Positions 32,201-45,545 of a stretch of DNA of 64,000 nt are shown piece by piece (within the stretch, counting starts at the first letter, position 1; each line of letters starts with the position of its first letter). The position numbers were made by a program, and so were the translations under genes. The notes beneath the pieces were generated by a model. That model searched no databases, was not told where the DNA came from, and worked only from the letters and a program-made list of their open reading frames with translations. Source of the DNA: Turnera subulata (lineage: Eukaryota > Streptophyta > Magnoliopsida > Malpighiales > Passifloraceae); NCBI GenBank assembly GCA_028386065.3, contig JAKUCV010000214.1, forward strand, positions 63,358-127,357. The letters are read 5' to 3'.

Positions 32201-35200
32201 TGACAATTGCACCCTTCAGCACATTGACTGCTTCACCAGTGTCGAGTGCATGTGTCCTTGCCCATGTTGGGAACACCCATTCCAGTGCCCCATACCACTC
32301 ATTAGGCAAGCCCAAATTCTTATAAGTCACAGCTGGTTCCACTCCCTCCAGAAAACAAGAGAATTCACCAAATTAGTACTGCAAGAAGCCCCTTTAACAT
32401 ATAATAAAATTGACTTCTGTAAGTGTGAAAATAATCATGAAGGATGCATGTTAATAGTCTTGAAATATTTAAGTACGTACCTGATGTGCAAGGTTATGTA
32501 TCACACAAAAGCTTCTTGCATCCTTGTAAACCCCATGAGGGCGATATTTAGCTGCCAAAAGACTGGAAACATGGCAAACAAAAATCCTTAGTAAAAGATG
32601 GAAACAAAGATACTAGTTGACAAACACTTCAGACTTGCCAAACATCGAACAAACTGCTTGAAATTTCAGACAGGACAAGCAAAGAGAACAAAGGGGGAAA
32701 AATACTGAATTTCCTATTAAATTGGAGGTCTTCACCTAAACAGAATATACTTTGGCAATAAACAGAGAGGTTGGCAGCAGAAAGCACTCAAAGAGGTGGA
32801 AAGCGGCATCCAAATCATTTGCCAAAGCATACTTTTCACTATATGCATCTTAAAACGACATAATGAGGGAGAAATCACTCACACTGGAACTAGGCCAGCA
32901 TGCCAGTCATTAGCGAGGAACAGACATTTCTCTCCATAAGTATAGCCACCGAGGGGAAGCACTAGTGGAGCTTCGCATGCTGCATGGCAAAGCAAAGTGA
33001 ACCGAAACTGTAAAGTCAAATGAAAAGGAAGCTCGTCATTGATTGTGAACAAAAAGCTTAAGTTCAAACTTAATGCAAGCGTCATAACTAGAAGTATCAT
33101 CAAACTACCTGATTATCACCAAAAGCCCCATGGCCATCACCATACGGATTTCCAAGCCTATGGAATGAAGGATGGTCCACAAATACCTAAAATAAAGAGA
33201 TGGGAATCTGACAATCATTACACATTCACCTGATGCTGGTGTCGCATGAAAATGAGAAAGAGGTGGACGGAAAAGCTAATTGTTTTCCAACATAACTACA
33301 GAGGAAGACGACTCAAACTTTGGGAAAAAAAGAGAGAGAATAAAAGGCTGCTATTAAATGAGAGACAGACTGAAATACTTACCCAGTCAACCCCTTCTCT
33401 GTACTCATGAAAGAAGGCAATCTCTTGCTCACCTCCAAAGCAAAATACCTTTATGCGACAGTCCAAATCAACAGCACCAGCAAAATTCTCATCTGCAGGA
33501 CCACCATGAAGATATCTAGGAGAGACAACCATCACACGGTGCCCACGGCCAGCTAATGCTATAGGCAAAGAACCACATACGTCTCCAAGTCCACCGGTCT
33601 TTGAATACGGTGCCGCTTCAGCAGTAACAAAAACTATACTATGTCTTAATTTGGGTAGCACTTTATTCATTCCTTCAATGTCTACATTTTCTTCTTGACC
33701 TCTGTCAGTGGCTACACCTTTGTGAGATCCTGGTCAAGATAATACATTTGAAATAAGATCCTGGGCAGGTCTTCCTTATCCACACGAAAAATGTAAAACT
33801 GTTTAGCAGGCACTTCTGTGGAAAGGGCAAGTACTGGCATAGATCAACAATGAATTTGAAGCCATTTTGAAGGGAATGATTCATGCAGGAACAGATACAT
33901 ATGTCAATGACAAAAAAGAGTTCCAACCCATGTTTTCTTTTATCACTCTGAGCTAATTACTACACTGAAATCATTTTGTTTGAAGATATTAAAGCAAACA
34001 AATTATAATGAAATAATCTTAAACTTGACAAGCTCTAAATTGCACATATAATCAAAAGACCATATTTTGATTTCTTTTGAAATACTATAACTAGGAAATC
34101 TTGTCATCATTCTGCCAACAGTGGAGAAATGGCTGAACTTGTTAACTTCTTCACACTACCATGATGCTAGAAAAACATTTCTTCTATCATATGCCAAACG
34201 ACGGGTTATGAAAAAGTTAGGGAAACAATTAGAAAAAGGAATGAATGTGACGATTTAAATGTTAAAAAACAAATCTACCATATGAGTCCAAGTACACGAC
34301 AGGACACGCTTCAGAAGGCTCTTCAGGCTAATATTTACCACTATACCAATGTGGAGACCACGTCAAAGTTGTACAAGTAAATTATATTGCAAAAGAAAGC
34401 CTTTTAGCAAGTGCACTGGCACTTAAAGCAGCTTTACTATCATGGAACGAGTGTCTTGCTAATAGCACTTCTCCTGTGATCAAAGCTAGAAAATAAAAGG
34501 AAGTTGCTTCCTATCAAATAATTGACTGCACCCTTTCACAAAAAATTACAATGATTTCTGGACTTAACAGTAGGATACGGCAGAGCACACATGATGTGCC
34601 ACATGATCCGATTAATGCTAGCCAACCACTAGTCATCAAATTTGGCAATGAAGGTACTTTTTCTTTCCCCCATCATGATGGTAACGCATAAAATCAAGTC
34701 TCTTGCTCGTATCATTGGTCCCATGCCTCGGTTTAGTTACGACATTACCGTTCCCATTCTCCAAAGAAAAAATGTAGTAGTTCGTTGAATATGACAATTA
34801 CAAAGTAATTATAATCCCACTTGATAAAAAAAAAAAAGTTAATATACGATCTTCGGATTCCTAAGTACGATTTTTTTTTAAAAAAAAAAAGAGCAAAAGC
34901 AAGAACGTTAACACTATCAGTTTTTTTAATCGGAATGACTAAACATACTAATAAGTACGATAATAGCACAATAAACAAAAGATGCCCAGCTATAGGGAAA
35001 AAACGTACAAAGCATATAATCACATTTCAAATATGTTAGCAATGATTTGAAAGAATCAATTTTTTTAATCTGAATGACTAAACATACTAATCCGTACGAT
35101 AATAGCACAATAAACAAATAAACAAATAACATCCGGCTATTGGGAATAAAAAACGTAAAAATCACAATCACGATTCAAAATTCAAAGAATGGCAAGCAAT

Positions 35201-35560
35201 TCCAAGCTATGCAAAACCAGAAGAAATTAGCAAACATTGCATACCAGATTGAGGAGTCAAGTTAAAGCCCACAAGGGAACCGGAAGCATCCCTTTCTTCC
35301 CCCAAGACAAGGCCTTTCTCCCCCTTGCCATTTCCAAGCGCAGAGGAAGAAGAAGAAGAAGAAGAGGAACCTTCCTGGACATCACCAGAAACCCCCCTAC
35401 TATCCGATCTCGCAAGCGTCAAGGCACCAGCTTTACGCCTCCCTCGCAGAGTACGAGCAAAACCCACTTGCCTGATCGGTGCAGAACCGGGGGGATTGGC
35501 ATTGCCTAATTTTGGGAACAATTGGGTCGACAGAATCCGGTTGATGCGCAGAGGCTCCAT
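29294..35560 (-). CDS. SS1: soluble starch synthase I, plastid (GT5)
   Basis: Fifteen exons on the minus strand join in frame to 645 aa: 35560-35245, 33729-33383, 33186-33109, 33007-32883, 32562-32481, 32345-32172, 31859-31778, 31647-31556, 31472-31410, 31329-31240, 30876-30752, 30664-30556, 30472-30417, 29874-29835 and 29452-29294. The enzyme adds glucose from ADP-glucose to short amylopectin chains in plastids. The Arg/Ser-rich N-terminus with a nine-Ser run is a plausible transit peptide. The ADP-glucose motif KTGGLGDV lies at about 149-156. Other GT5 landmarks are [43 protein letters not shown] and GTGGLRDTV (the C-terminal STGGL-type site, with G for S). Sequence and size fit SSI rather than SSII-IV, which have longer N-terminal arms. 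All introns are GT-AG. Nothing suggests damage. Confidence 0.95.
34921..35150 (-). repeat. imperfect 139-bp direct repeat in SS1 intron 1
   Basis: The stretch beginning tttttttaatcggaatgact (34921) recurs 139 bp later (tttttttaatctgaatgact, 35060). Both continue with aaacatactaat, gtacgataatagcacaataaac and a more diverged tail including ggctat(t/a)ggga. The copies are about 85-90% alike by eye. Confidence 0.75.
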
Positions 35561-37674
35561 GACAGAGGAAAAAAGAGACAAGAGAGAAGAGAAAGAGAAA
35601 GAGACAGAGACGTCAAGGTCATGCAAGGTCGTTGAGAAAGCAAAGTACGCGATTCTTCTTCTTTTGATTTGTTAAGTGTCTTTAAAAGAGTCACACTTTG
35701 AGTTAGACCCGAAAAAAAAGAGTCACTCTTGAATAGAAACAATTGACACCCCCACACCTGTGATTTTTTCGGAGCCTAGGAAAACAAAAGAAAAGAGAAG
35801 ATTTTTTTATTGCCTTCCAAATAAGAGTAAGATCCAAAGAAAGCGCGAAAGCCAAAAATGGATCATTACAAAGCTTACTATGCGGTGTTTTTAATCACCT
35901 GTTAGCCAGATCCTGCCACGTAACGTCCTATGATGACGTTTCTTAGTACTCTCGGTAGATGCTAGGGAGTAAATATTACCAGTAGTAATGGACGGAGGAG
36001 ACTTGCCTGAATTTGTGTGGTTGACGTGGCGAGATCCTAGGCGGCGACACATGTCCTATGAGGTCGTCTTTAGTTGTCGATGTGGCATTTTTCCTTTTTT
36101 TCTTCACTATTTCTTTAGCTATTTTGTTCTGACGTGTCACAGTTTGAGTGGGTCCAATATCATCATCTACTTACCCATGAGAGCTCCTGTCTAGTCTTTC
36201 CCGAAAAGGGTGCATTCACGTGAGATTCTGGCTACACCCATCACATCACACTCAATAATTTGCTCTTTACTTATCATGTTTTCTCATTTATTACGGGTAT
36301 GCTTTGAAAAAATTAAATTACTAGTCGAATTAGAATAGTGGGAGTTTTAGTTGATCATTCAACTAACCAAGCATTCGTGAAAATAGCTATCCAACTTTAT
36401 GATGTTTCTATGTTCTAAAAAAAAAACCTCTCCTACTACAACACCACATCCGAATTTGCATGCTAGCTCTCTTCAGACCCATCATAAAGAGGTATTATTA
36501 TTAACAATATAATTTAATGACTTTTCACATTTTTAAAAAATTCCAATACAACACACTAAATGAATTCTGTCATTGCTTGTAGTATTTTTTTATTAATTGA
36601 AAATAGAAATATAAGTACCTTTTTGCATTGATAAAAAAATGGTTGATCATACAATCATAAATTATGACGTAAGTATTGCATACATAACAATTATAATATC
36701 CACCTCTAATTCATTGAAGGCTATTGATATAGTAAGTGATGTGACTTAAGAAGAGGGCAAAGGTAGCTCTGTTCCCGGACCTATCTTTCTTTACCAAGGG
36801 GGAGGATTTGGAATAAAGACTTGTTTCCAAGTGGAATAAAGCCTGCGTTCCTAAAAATATTTGGAGTTTAATGTTGGAATCGACCTCTTTATTGGTTTCT
36901 TGGATAAATGCTTTTAGTTTTTAAACGGAAAAATATATCGGTTATCAGAATTTCAGCCCATTCATAAAGGAGTGTTTATAGTAAGATCCTAAATTGCAAA
37001 TATCTTGTGATTGGGATGCAATCTAACTACAAATCAAAAAATATTTTTAAGTGACACTGAGTTTGTTCTCAAACCTAAAAGTCCCAAATCTTAGTTTGAA
37101 AAACTCCAAAAAAAACAAAACGTCTACTAAGTGATGATGGCGGCACATATATGCATTTAGGGGGAGAATTGACATCCTTTAGAGTGCTCATCTATAGCAA
37201 AACACAATGAGGCAAATGCTAAGCAATATCCCATCGTTTGCTCAATACTAAAGTTTGGCTTTTGAATGTTTCTAATGAGGAGATAGTTGCATTTAATTTT
37301 ATAAGAAATTGATAGACCATTGTTCCCTGAATTTTAAAATTTTATTTGGCAAAGCTGCGTCGTATACCGAAGCAAAACATCAACATTACTTTCTTGCAAA
37401 GTTATTGCCCAAAAATTTGTTTCAAAAGGATAACAATGATGCATGATTACAAACAAAAAAGTGCATTCTCTGCTAGTTGATTCACATAGGCTTTTGGAGT
37501 TTCACTCACAAATGTATCCACAAAGGAGTGTCAGTTCACAAAGCAAACATCGGTACACAGCCTCAAGAACCGATGATTTATGACATACACCAAACCTTAA
37601 AATCAACAATAAATATTTTTTTTATAAACATTATGGCTTCAATAAAGTAAACCCCTCTTATCACCCGCTTAAAA
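35561..37674. other. SS1 promoter region and intergenic
   Basis: The first roughly 110 bp are a purine-rich stretch on the plus strand that should be the SS1 5' UTR. Two ACGT-core elements stand out: GACGTGGC (36023-36030) and the G-box CACGTG (36217-36222), 0.46 and 0.66 kb from the ATG. Around 37140-37590 a stretch with aaacatcggtacacagcctc and a gggggag tract weakly resembles a copia integrase relic; I do not claim boundaries. Confidence 0.4.
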
Positions 37675-40600
37675 TCAACCAAATTCATTCCTCCACCCAT
37701 GACCATCAGGAAGAGGCAGCCTCCAATCATCGCCCCCATAAGAAGAATCAGTACCATACCCAACTGAATGCCTTCTATACTGGAGATTATGATTTGGGCT
37801 CGGGCTCTTTGGGCCTCCAGAGCTAGATGAGTCACAGGCTGACCCAACACCTCTCCTAGTAGATGGGTTCCACTGAGGGGTGCTGCTCGGCCCACGCGGC
37901 TTCACAGGCCCTTGCCCACGCACCTTGGCCTTGGCAGACTGGGTTTGGGCCATGTAGCTGGGGACATTGTTCCCACTGGGCTGTCTCCGGTGTTGATGCC
38001 CTTTTGAGTAGGGGGAGGTGTCCAGTAGGCCCATGTTGATGTTACCGCCGGGGCCCGGTGAGGCGGCCACGTCCATCTCTACCGTCTTCTCCGACATGTC
38101 ATCGGTGGTGGTGGTTGTTGTGGCGGTCAGTGTCACATATGAGGCCTCGTTAGGGCCCATTTGTCTTGCGTGGTATGGTTGTGATGACATCCATCTTTCC
38201 AGCCAGTTCCAACCCCATTGGGCCTTCTCTCGTTCGCTTGCGTAGAGTTCTATTTCCTTACCAGTTGGGCTCGCTTGCAGAAGTTGTTGCTGCTGCTGCT
38301 AAAAGACAAAAGAAACATGAGTAATGCAAATGCAAGTTCTTGTCATAATATAGACAGTGAATTCGTGTAGTCCTAGGTTGGAGAATCACACGAAGTGGTC
38401 TTTTAATAATTTCAAAAGACAAAAGCTCTATGCATATTACAGCAAAGGTAATGTATAAAAAAATGGATGACTGGTTGAAATGTGATTAAAAGAGGTAGCC
38501 ACTCATAATTGGCTACACTTATCTAATAAAATTTTTGTGTAGAGAAATTTTGAACATATAACAACTGATCACCCACCACAAAGGAACAGAAGAATAGACA
38601 AAATAAATAGCGTATACAAGGCAAGGCTACTGACCTGGTAGGCATAAGCATAAGCAAGGGCTCTCTCCCTCTTCATGACAGCATCATGTTTCTTGGAAGC
38701 ATTTTCTCTGGTTTTGTCTGAATTTTGATGATGCCTGCTATCCCACCCATAACTCTGCAACGGGCTCTTCTGGTTTATTTCTCTATCAACTGATAATCTT
38801 GGTGGTTCTTCCTCATGATCGAACTTCTTTTGAAGCTTCTCATGAGCCAGTTGGAGCCTGCGGGCTCTCACTCTTGCCTGCACACGCACAAGAGCTTGCA
38901 TGCACCGCATTGTCATCTGTGCTTGCTTGCGTACATTATGGCCCCTCACTAGAGCTTGCAGCCTTACTAGTCCTTTCAGTGCCCGCAAGGCACGCCTTGC
39001 CTGAAACAATGTACATGATAGTTATCGGTTGTGTAATAGTACTTCATAGTACGCAGTCAAAGGTCAAGATTAATTTTGTAGTTTTGTTATTTACAGCAGC
39101 TTATGTTTTGTGTCGCTTTCAGCATAGAAAAGACAAATTGTTAGCTTTAAGATTAAATAAGCGCTACAACTTGGCGGAGGAAAAGGCGAGCTTGAGTTAG
39201 AATGACCTCAATGGCATGGCATATTAAAGCAAGTGGGGACAAGAAAGTGAAAGATATCCAATCACCTGAAATACACATTGATTGCTTTATATCTCTAGTA
39301 GGTCGATTCCAGAGAAACTATAGATGCTCTAAAGTAAATAAAAGGGGGATGCCTCCATATGTAATGCGTGAACTAGTTCCAGTTGCAGCCATTTAAACCA
39401 CAACAAACATGTAATTTCTCAAAATTCCTCATATATGCTTCAGCTAATAACATTTTATGAAACACACAATTTATTTTTATTTTTCAAGGTGTCAGTGGTG
39501 GGATCTGCTAAACGTTGAGGCCTTCCTTCTTCAACGTCTCCCATCATTTACATGGCAGAGTACCATTGGGTCACCCCAGGTGATAGATTAACTGAACAAT
39601 GCACCAAGCCAACTTTTTTTGGCCAAAGGCTTTGCAGGAAAACTGTAAAGCTATGCCATGAAGCCTGAAGTCAAGCTGTAAATGTATTTTTCCTAACAAA
39701 TGTATTCTATCCAATTCAGGTTTAACTGAACTCCAGATGGCCCTCCTCATTTGGGTTTATTTTCCATGGCCAAAAAAAGGGTATGCAAATTAAGTTTGTC
39801 CTCTAAGAGCAGGAAAAATAATAACTAAACGGGAGGGACAGTGTCCTTCCTCAAGGATGGTACTGGAACAAATAATGAATAAAGAGATAGGGGTAGGTAG
39901 TGGTCTTACTAGGTAACCTCTGTAGTACGATTGAATGAGGGTAGCAGCTCTTTCTTCTTTAGATTGGCGCCCATAGCCAGCCAATCTGACAACTTTAGCT
40001 GCCGCTTGTGCAGCTGCAACGGCAGCTTCTGCTGCAGCCGCAGTTGCCACTGCTACGGCAATGGCATGACTTCTATCTTCAGAAACTGGACTTGATGCTG
40101 CACTATCCTCATTTGTGACATCTGGAGAACTCTCTGCTGGAAAATGCTCAAATGACACAACCTCCGGGGCCTCATGTTCCCATTTCTCTGCATTGTCTTT
40201 CTGTATCACATCATGCCATAGTTAATCAGTGATGTGATTGTTTTATACGTATTAAGCCGAAATGCTTGTGATTACTACATAACTATTCATAAAATTACAT
40301 TACCATAAAAAGATCTATATTACAATTTATCAATCCAGGGGAAGAATTTTGTTCGCAACAGCGACTACTACAAAAAGTTGCAAAAAAACAACCCAAGATT
40401 TTGATGGCACGATGGAGATCTAACATGGGAATGCACATGTTGATCAAGATAAATGTTCTTATGACATGGTGGCATGATAATACTAACTGGACTGGTCTCT
40501 AACAAAGTTGATTATCACGTTCTTCTGGGGACCATGTGTTTCATGGTCCAGACTCCATGAGGACAGAGAATAAAGGGAGGTCTTCTTCTATGTGGCCCTA

Positions 40601-41286
40601 TGAGCTAAACATATAACTCACGGCCACCAACTTCAGGACAAACAATTAGGGGCAGGTTTCACGAATTGGTGTCTCTATTCAGGTGTGATTTTTAGGTGTG
40701 CTATCCGGAATTTGCATTCAAGGATAATTAGAATAGAACTTTTTATTTTGAGAAACTGCAACAGATCGCTTGTTTTTCAGGTTCAGGGATCGGCCAAAAT
40801 TACTTACATAAATCAAGGCAAATGGAATTGGAATAAGTTTAACTAGTTCATGCCCGTTTAACAAAAGTACTTACATAATAATCAAGGCAAAAGTACTAAC
40901 ATTAATTTGTTCCTCTCAAATGTGAAAGTCAAACGAAAGAAAAAGGAAATGATAAATGATGAACTGTAGAATCCGCATAATTGATCCAATGATATAATTA
41001 CCCCACCTAACATTTTTAATCAGGTTGTTAATTTCCACAGATTTAAGAACAGTGAGGCGTACCTATAATTCACAGATAAGAATCAAAAACATAATTGGAA
41101 AGCCAAAGAAATGGTAAGCTGTTATAATCCAAAGTGGCTTATCACCAAAGCATAGTCAAAACACTTAATTAAGAAAGAAAAAGCAGGCATAGATGGTTAA
41201 GGTACCCTTTTCTCTGGTAATTGTTTAGGAGATGACTTGAACACTTTCTTCACTGATGTGAACCAGCCACCTCCTTTCTTCCCCAT
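37675..41286 (-). CDS. IQ67-domain protein, IQD21-like calmodulin-binding scaffold
   Basis: Four exons, 41286-41206, 40200-39910, 39000-38635 and 38298-37675, join to 453 aa. The N-terminus [20 protein letters not shown] is typical of the family. The IQ67 domain starts at about residue 112 with [13 protein letters not shown] at the exon 2/3 junction, followed by [20 protein letters not shown] and [20 protein letters not shown]. These are spaced IQ, 1-5-10 and 1-8-14 calmodulin sites. The region before it has a long Ala-rich helix. The C-terminal part contains the DUF4005-type block [15 protein letters not shown] and a Ser-rich tail. IQD proteins link calmodulin/Ca2+ signals to microtubules and kinesin light-chain-related proteins, and are basic. 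The stretches [12 protein letters not shown] and SEKTVEMDV favour the IQD21 subgroup. The acceptor of exon 4 lies at a CAG repeat, so the number of leading Gln is uncertain. The first intron donor is a weak GTACC. Confidence 0.9.
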
Positions 41287-44200
41287 CTCCGGCCAAGCAG
41301 ATATCTACTGCACGTCAAAGATAGCAAAATTCAAACAAGAACGACCCATCAATGATAAAACGAAAAAACTGTGGAAAAGAAAAAAAACACAGCAGAATAT
41401 GAACAATACAAAATGCAGGGCACGGCAGGCATATGTCTCCAGGAACACTAAAACCCTGTTTTAAGGGAAGGAAGAAGAAGAAAAAAGGATAGAGTGGAAA
41501 AAAGAACCGGGAAAGGACATTTAATCTAGGCGTAAAAGATGTACAGATTATGAAACTTAGGGAAAGAAATCTAATTTTTTTTTCAAAAAAAAAAAAAACT
41601 CTGATCACATGCGCATATTATGGAAACGTGGAAAGAACCAAACCTGTAGTAAGGACAAGTTGGACGTCGACAGAACTAATCTGATGACATGCTCTACCTC
41701 TCATTTTACGTTCATTGCAGAGTTGGGTTTTTGTTATGGAGAAGGAAGAGGTGATATAGAAGAAGCAATATAGATACAGAAACAAGAGAGGGAGAGGAAT
41801 TAAGAAGGTAGAGAGACTAGAGAGTAGTGTTTTTGTATTGTGTGGGTGTGTGAAAATAATAAGTAGAGGAAAGAAAAAGAAAGAAAGAGTAACAACAACA
41901 ACACTGCACCACACCCGAGCAGTGCGCCGTTGGTATTTAACGATATCACGAGGAGACAGACTTTCTCTAGCCTATATATTTTTGGTTGCACGGGTTTTTT
42001 AAATATAGAGTAAGTAAATGCCTTTAGCTTAGCCTTTAGGGGTAATAGTAATACTTCATAGTAATACTCATTAAGGTATTGTTCTTAATCTCTCTTCCTT
42101 CAAGCCTTTAATCGTGGGTCACACACCCACCTATTAGGCTATATATATATTTCCTCTTCCTACAAAATTGTGGCAATTCATTGGGCTTATTGGGTCCATA
42201 TTGCTTTATTAGTTCGTTTGTTATAAGGTTGGGTGGGGGAGGGAGGAGGGAGGACTCTAGTCCTTTCTGTTATTATTGTCTCAAAATTGCTACTTACTCG
42301 AAACACTTACTATTGGTAGGTGAAAGTTTTCCACTTTAATTCGGGCAATTTCTAGTCATGTGTGTTCCATAATTAGTATTCTGGGATCATGCATGTGGTG
42401 TTGGATACTTGGATTTCAACCACGATGATTGGGATGAAAATGAATTCACGCTGGTGGAGCAGGGTGAGTGAGTGGCTGTTTGATCCCAAAGTGAAAAGTC
42501 ACTAATCTGTTTTATTTGGAAAATTGCGAAACGGTACGGTCCGAATTGTTAATGGTTCTAATTGTAGATGAAAAATACATGGAAATTCGTATTGACAAGT
42601 ACACAAACCGAATAGATAGTTGTTTCTCAATTTGAACCTATCCATTTAACTATTGTGTTTCCTGTCCAAAAAAAAAAAGACACAGTTGCATTCGTGAGAT
42701 TGAGGGTGGTTTAAGAGATTGAAAATTGTTAATTAGTAATATTCTTATGAAAAAAAAAATTATATTGTGTTAGCCTGATTATAATCCTGATCGATTCATA
42801 TTGACATATATGGGTTATTCTTTTTGTCATACATCTTTACTGTTCTAAATTTTATTTTATATTGCCTTACTAGTGTAGGGCTCCCACTGCTTTTAGTCAA
42901 TTCACCATAACCCACGTAATTGAAGGGAGCAAGTTATGAGAATTCGACCCAAACTCATAGAATCATCTATCTATTTCCTCCCATATATAATTCCGGTTTT
43001 CACATCCGTGAGCTACATGTTGCTACATTTCAAATTAAATAATTATCACAAGTCAAACTTTCTTTTCCCAAGTTTTTTTTTTGTGAGATTCTTTTCCCAA
43101 GTTAATGTGGTGCAGATGAATTTAGAAATAATTTTAGGACATATACTAAGTCTTCGATTTACCCCTGATCAGTCCTAGCTAACTTGGAAAGCTTACACAC
43201 AATAAAATTTGTCGGTGTGGAGAAACCATATCTCAAAAAGATACTTCAATCTTTTTCCACCAGGAAATAACCTTCAATTATTGTGTGGCAAGAGGAGATA
43301 GTTTCCTTTCAGGGTAAATTTCCAGAAACGCAAAGCGACATGCTAATTTGTGGATGTTGGCATATAATGTGGAACCAATTGTCACAATACTACTGCCATG
43401 ATGTTCTTTCTTTCCTAAATGGAGGAAGGTACTGCATCGCCAAGGACTGTGTCACCATCCACCACCAAATTAATAAAACACATTACTCAAAGGAATTTCT
43501 CCAAACCTTATTAATCCAAGGAAGACAAATCAAGTTATTAACCCCACTGAAAAAAGAAAGAACAGAAAGTTTTCGTTCAAGACATAGTAATAATAATAAC
43601 TATGCCAGCTTTTGCTGCTTTTTTTTTTTTTTTTTCCATGTGTTGTCTATATCATAGACGGTTGTCAACTGCCAAGGAACAAGGACAAAATCCTCCTAAT
43701 GCACCACCACAAAAAAGTATATATGTTCCATCGTTAATTGGCTAACTCGAATTGTGATGAAATTTTTGACACCCACTTTTTATTTTATATGTACACCTCC
43801 GAGATCCATATCCACTATACACGGTTGGAGGAGATTAAAGGTGAAAATAAAAGCGACTAGCTGAGTTAGCTGAGATGTTGCTTGCATTAAAAGAAATTTT
43901 CAATTAAGTCATGCATAGAAAGGAGAGGGGTCTTAGTTGTATACCTTACAATTTTGATTAGCAAAAATGGAGTTTGGTGACGAGCAGTTTTCTCCAAATT
44001 TATGTTACCATATTGACAATTATGATCTATGGTCGGCCGGGGCCCTAGATTTCATGTACCTTGTTTTGTTTCCATGTGTCTTTCTTGAAAGAAAAATAAT
44101 CATCTCCAATATGCACAAGCCACTTGGTGTTCTTCTACGAGCCTGGACCGTTATAGATGGTGGTGTCTAATCTAAACATGTACATTTTCATGAATCTACT

Positions 44201-44688
44201 TGTTTTATATATAGAATTTTTGACAGAAACTTATTCTATAGGATGCCATATATGTCTTATACTTTTAAATATTCGGTCACTTTCCTAATGACTGAATTAA
44301 GGTGGATAATATACTCCAATTTTCATCAATGAATTATGTCCTTTGGTGCCAAAAAGAATGTCTTTGATCCACTCAATCTTAGTGTGCACAACCTAAAAGG
44401 TAAATGAATGTTTTCGTGTACCTTGATTATAATGTAGTTATATAATAGGTCTGCCTTTTTAATTGCTTAACATAATTCAACAGTACTTGGATTTCTTGCG
44501 CGCAATTAATTTATACATATATATGACAGCTGATATTTCGATATCAAGTGCAGATGATAAAGCTGTGGACAAGATAATTAATTTTAGAGGACGCAATATA
44601 TGACAACAGATTCAGATAACACCATGAACGATACTTGCTTCAACAATCATAATTAGTCTGTTGAACGATAATTGCTTCAATCATAATT
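41287..44688. other. IQD promoter/5' UTR and intergenic
   Basis: Just upstream of the IQD start lie purine-rich stretches that may be 5' UTR, and a TATA-like atatatagg in minus orientation (about 41971-41979). The rest to 44688 has no recognised gene. Immediately before the next element a 37-bp unit ending cataattagtct is tandemly duplicated (about 44625-44693). Confidence 0.4.
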
Positions 44689-45321
44689 AGTCTTGATATG
44701 GAAAAAATATAGGGGTATTATTATTGCAGATTGTGATTACAAATTTAGGGGAGGGGTCTGTATTTATACAAGTACATTCTACTGTTTCTTCCTTTGGCAA
44801 CAAGTTTTGGACCCCCAAGGCCCTGGTTTTGTGCCTGAAATCATGGAACAAAGCTTCTACGGGAAGCTTTGAAGCTTGGGTGGGTAGTGGTGTATTATTT
44901 TGGGCTATTGGGCTTTGTGGTGGAGGTTATGAGCTAGGCCTGTCGGGCCCACGTATAGTTTAGGTCATGTTAGGTAGTCCCTTAAATGGCTAAACTTGAT
45001 ACAAGCTAGGGCATTTAAGTTTCTACGGCCCTTTGGATGTCGCCGTATTTATTTAATATGCTTTAAGGAAGACTGCCTTGTTAAAAACCTTATCAGGAAA
45101 AACCTGATAAAGGGAAAAAGAGTGCAGCGCATATTTCCATTCTTCATCGTTTTGATCGTCATGAGCTGCGGGACGCGCACTCTTCTTGGGTCGATACCCT
45201 TTCCATTGCTTTGTGAATACTGCCTTCTTTCGTTGCACCATTTGCTTCCTGGTTTTTGGGTTGCTCTCCAAATCGCCATCTGTGGGTCTTTGGTTTGAGT
45301 TACTCTTGACGCACCATCGTC

Positions 45322-45545
45322 GGGCACCTTTTGGTCTTCGTTCGGAAACCTCAGTAGTTCCTTTGTTAGGAAACACTCCATGGGTCATCTATGTTGGGCA
45401 CCTCCCGGTCTTTGTTTTGGAACCTCAATAGGATCTTTGTTATGGACCACTCCACAGGTTATCTACGTTAGGCACCTCCCGGCCTTTGTTTTGGAACCTC
45501 AATAGGATCTTTGTTGGGAACCATTCCACAAGTAAGCCTTTGTTT
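45322..45545 (+). repeat. 74-bp tandem repeat inside the LARD-like element
   Basis: Three diverged units of 74-75 bp start with ggcacctcccgg (or ggcaccttttgg) and contain tttgttttggaacctcaata followed by ggatctttgtt. A separate 22-bp phrase, gggtggttcacgcgtcctcagg, occurs exactly twice near 47800 and 47875. Confidence 0.7.

Noticed and set aside
37140..37590. Possible copia integrase relic
   Set aside because: Only a loose nucleotide resemblance around aaacatcggtacac and a gggggag tract; too weak for a feature of its own.
43283..43657. 124-codon plus-strand frame
   Set aside because: No family resemblance, no ATG at the nominal start, ends in a poly-Phe T-run; treated as chance.
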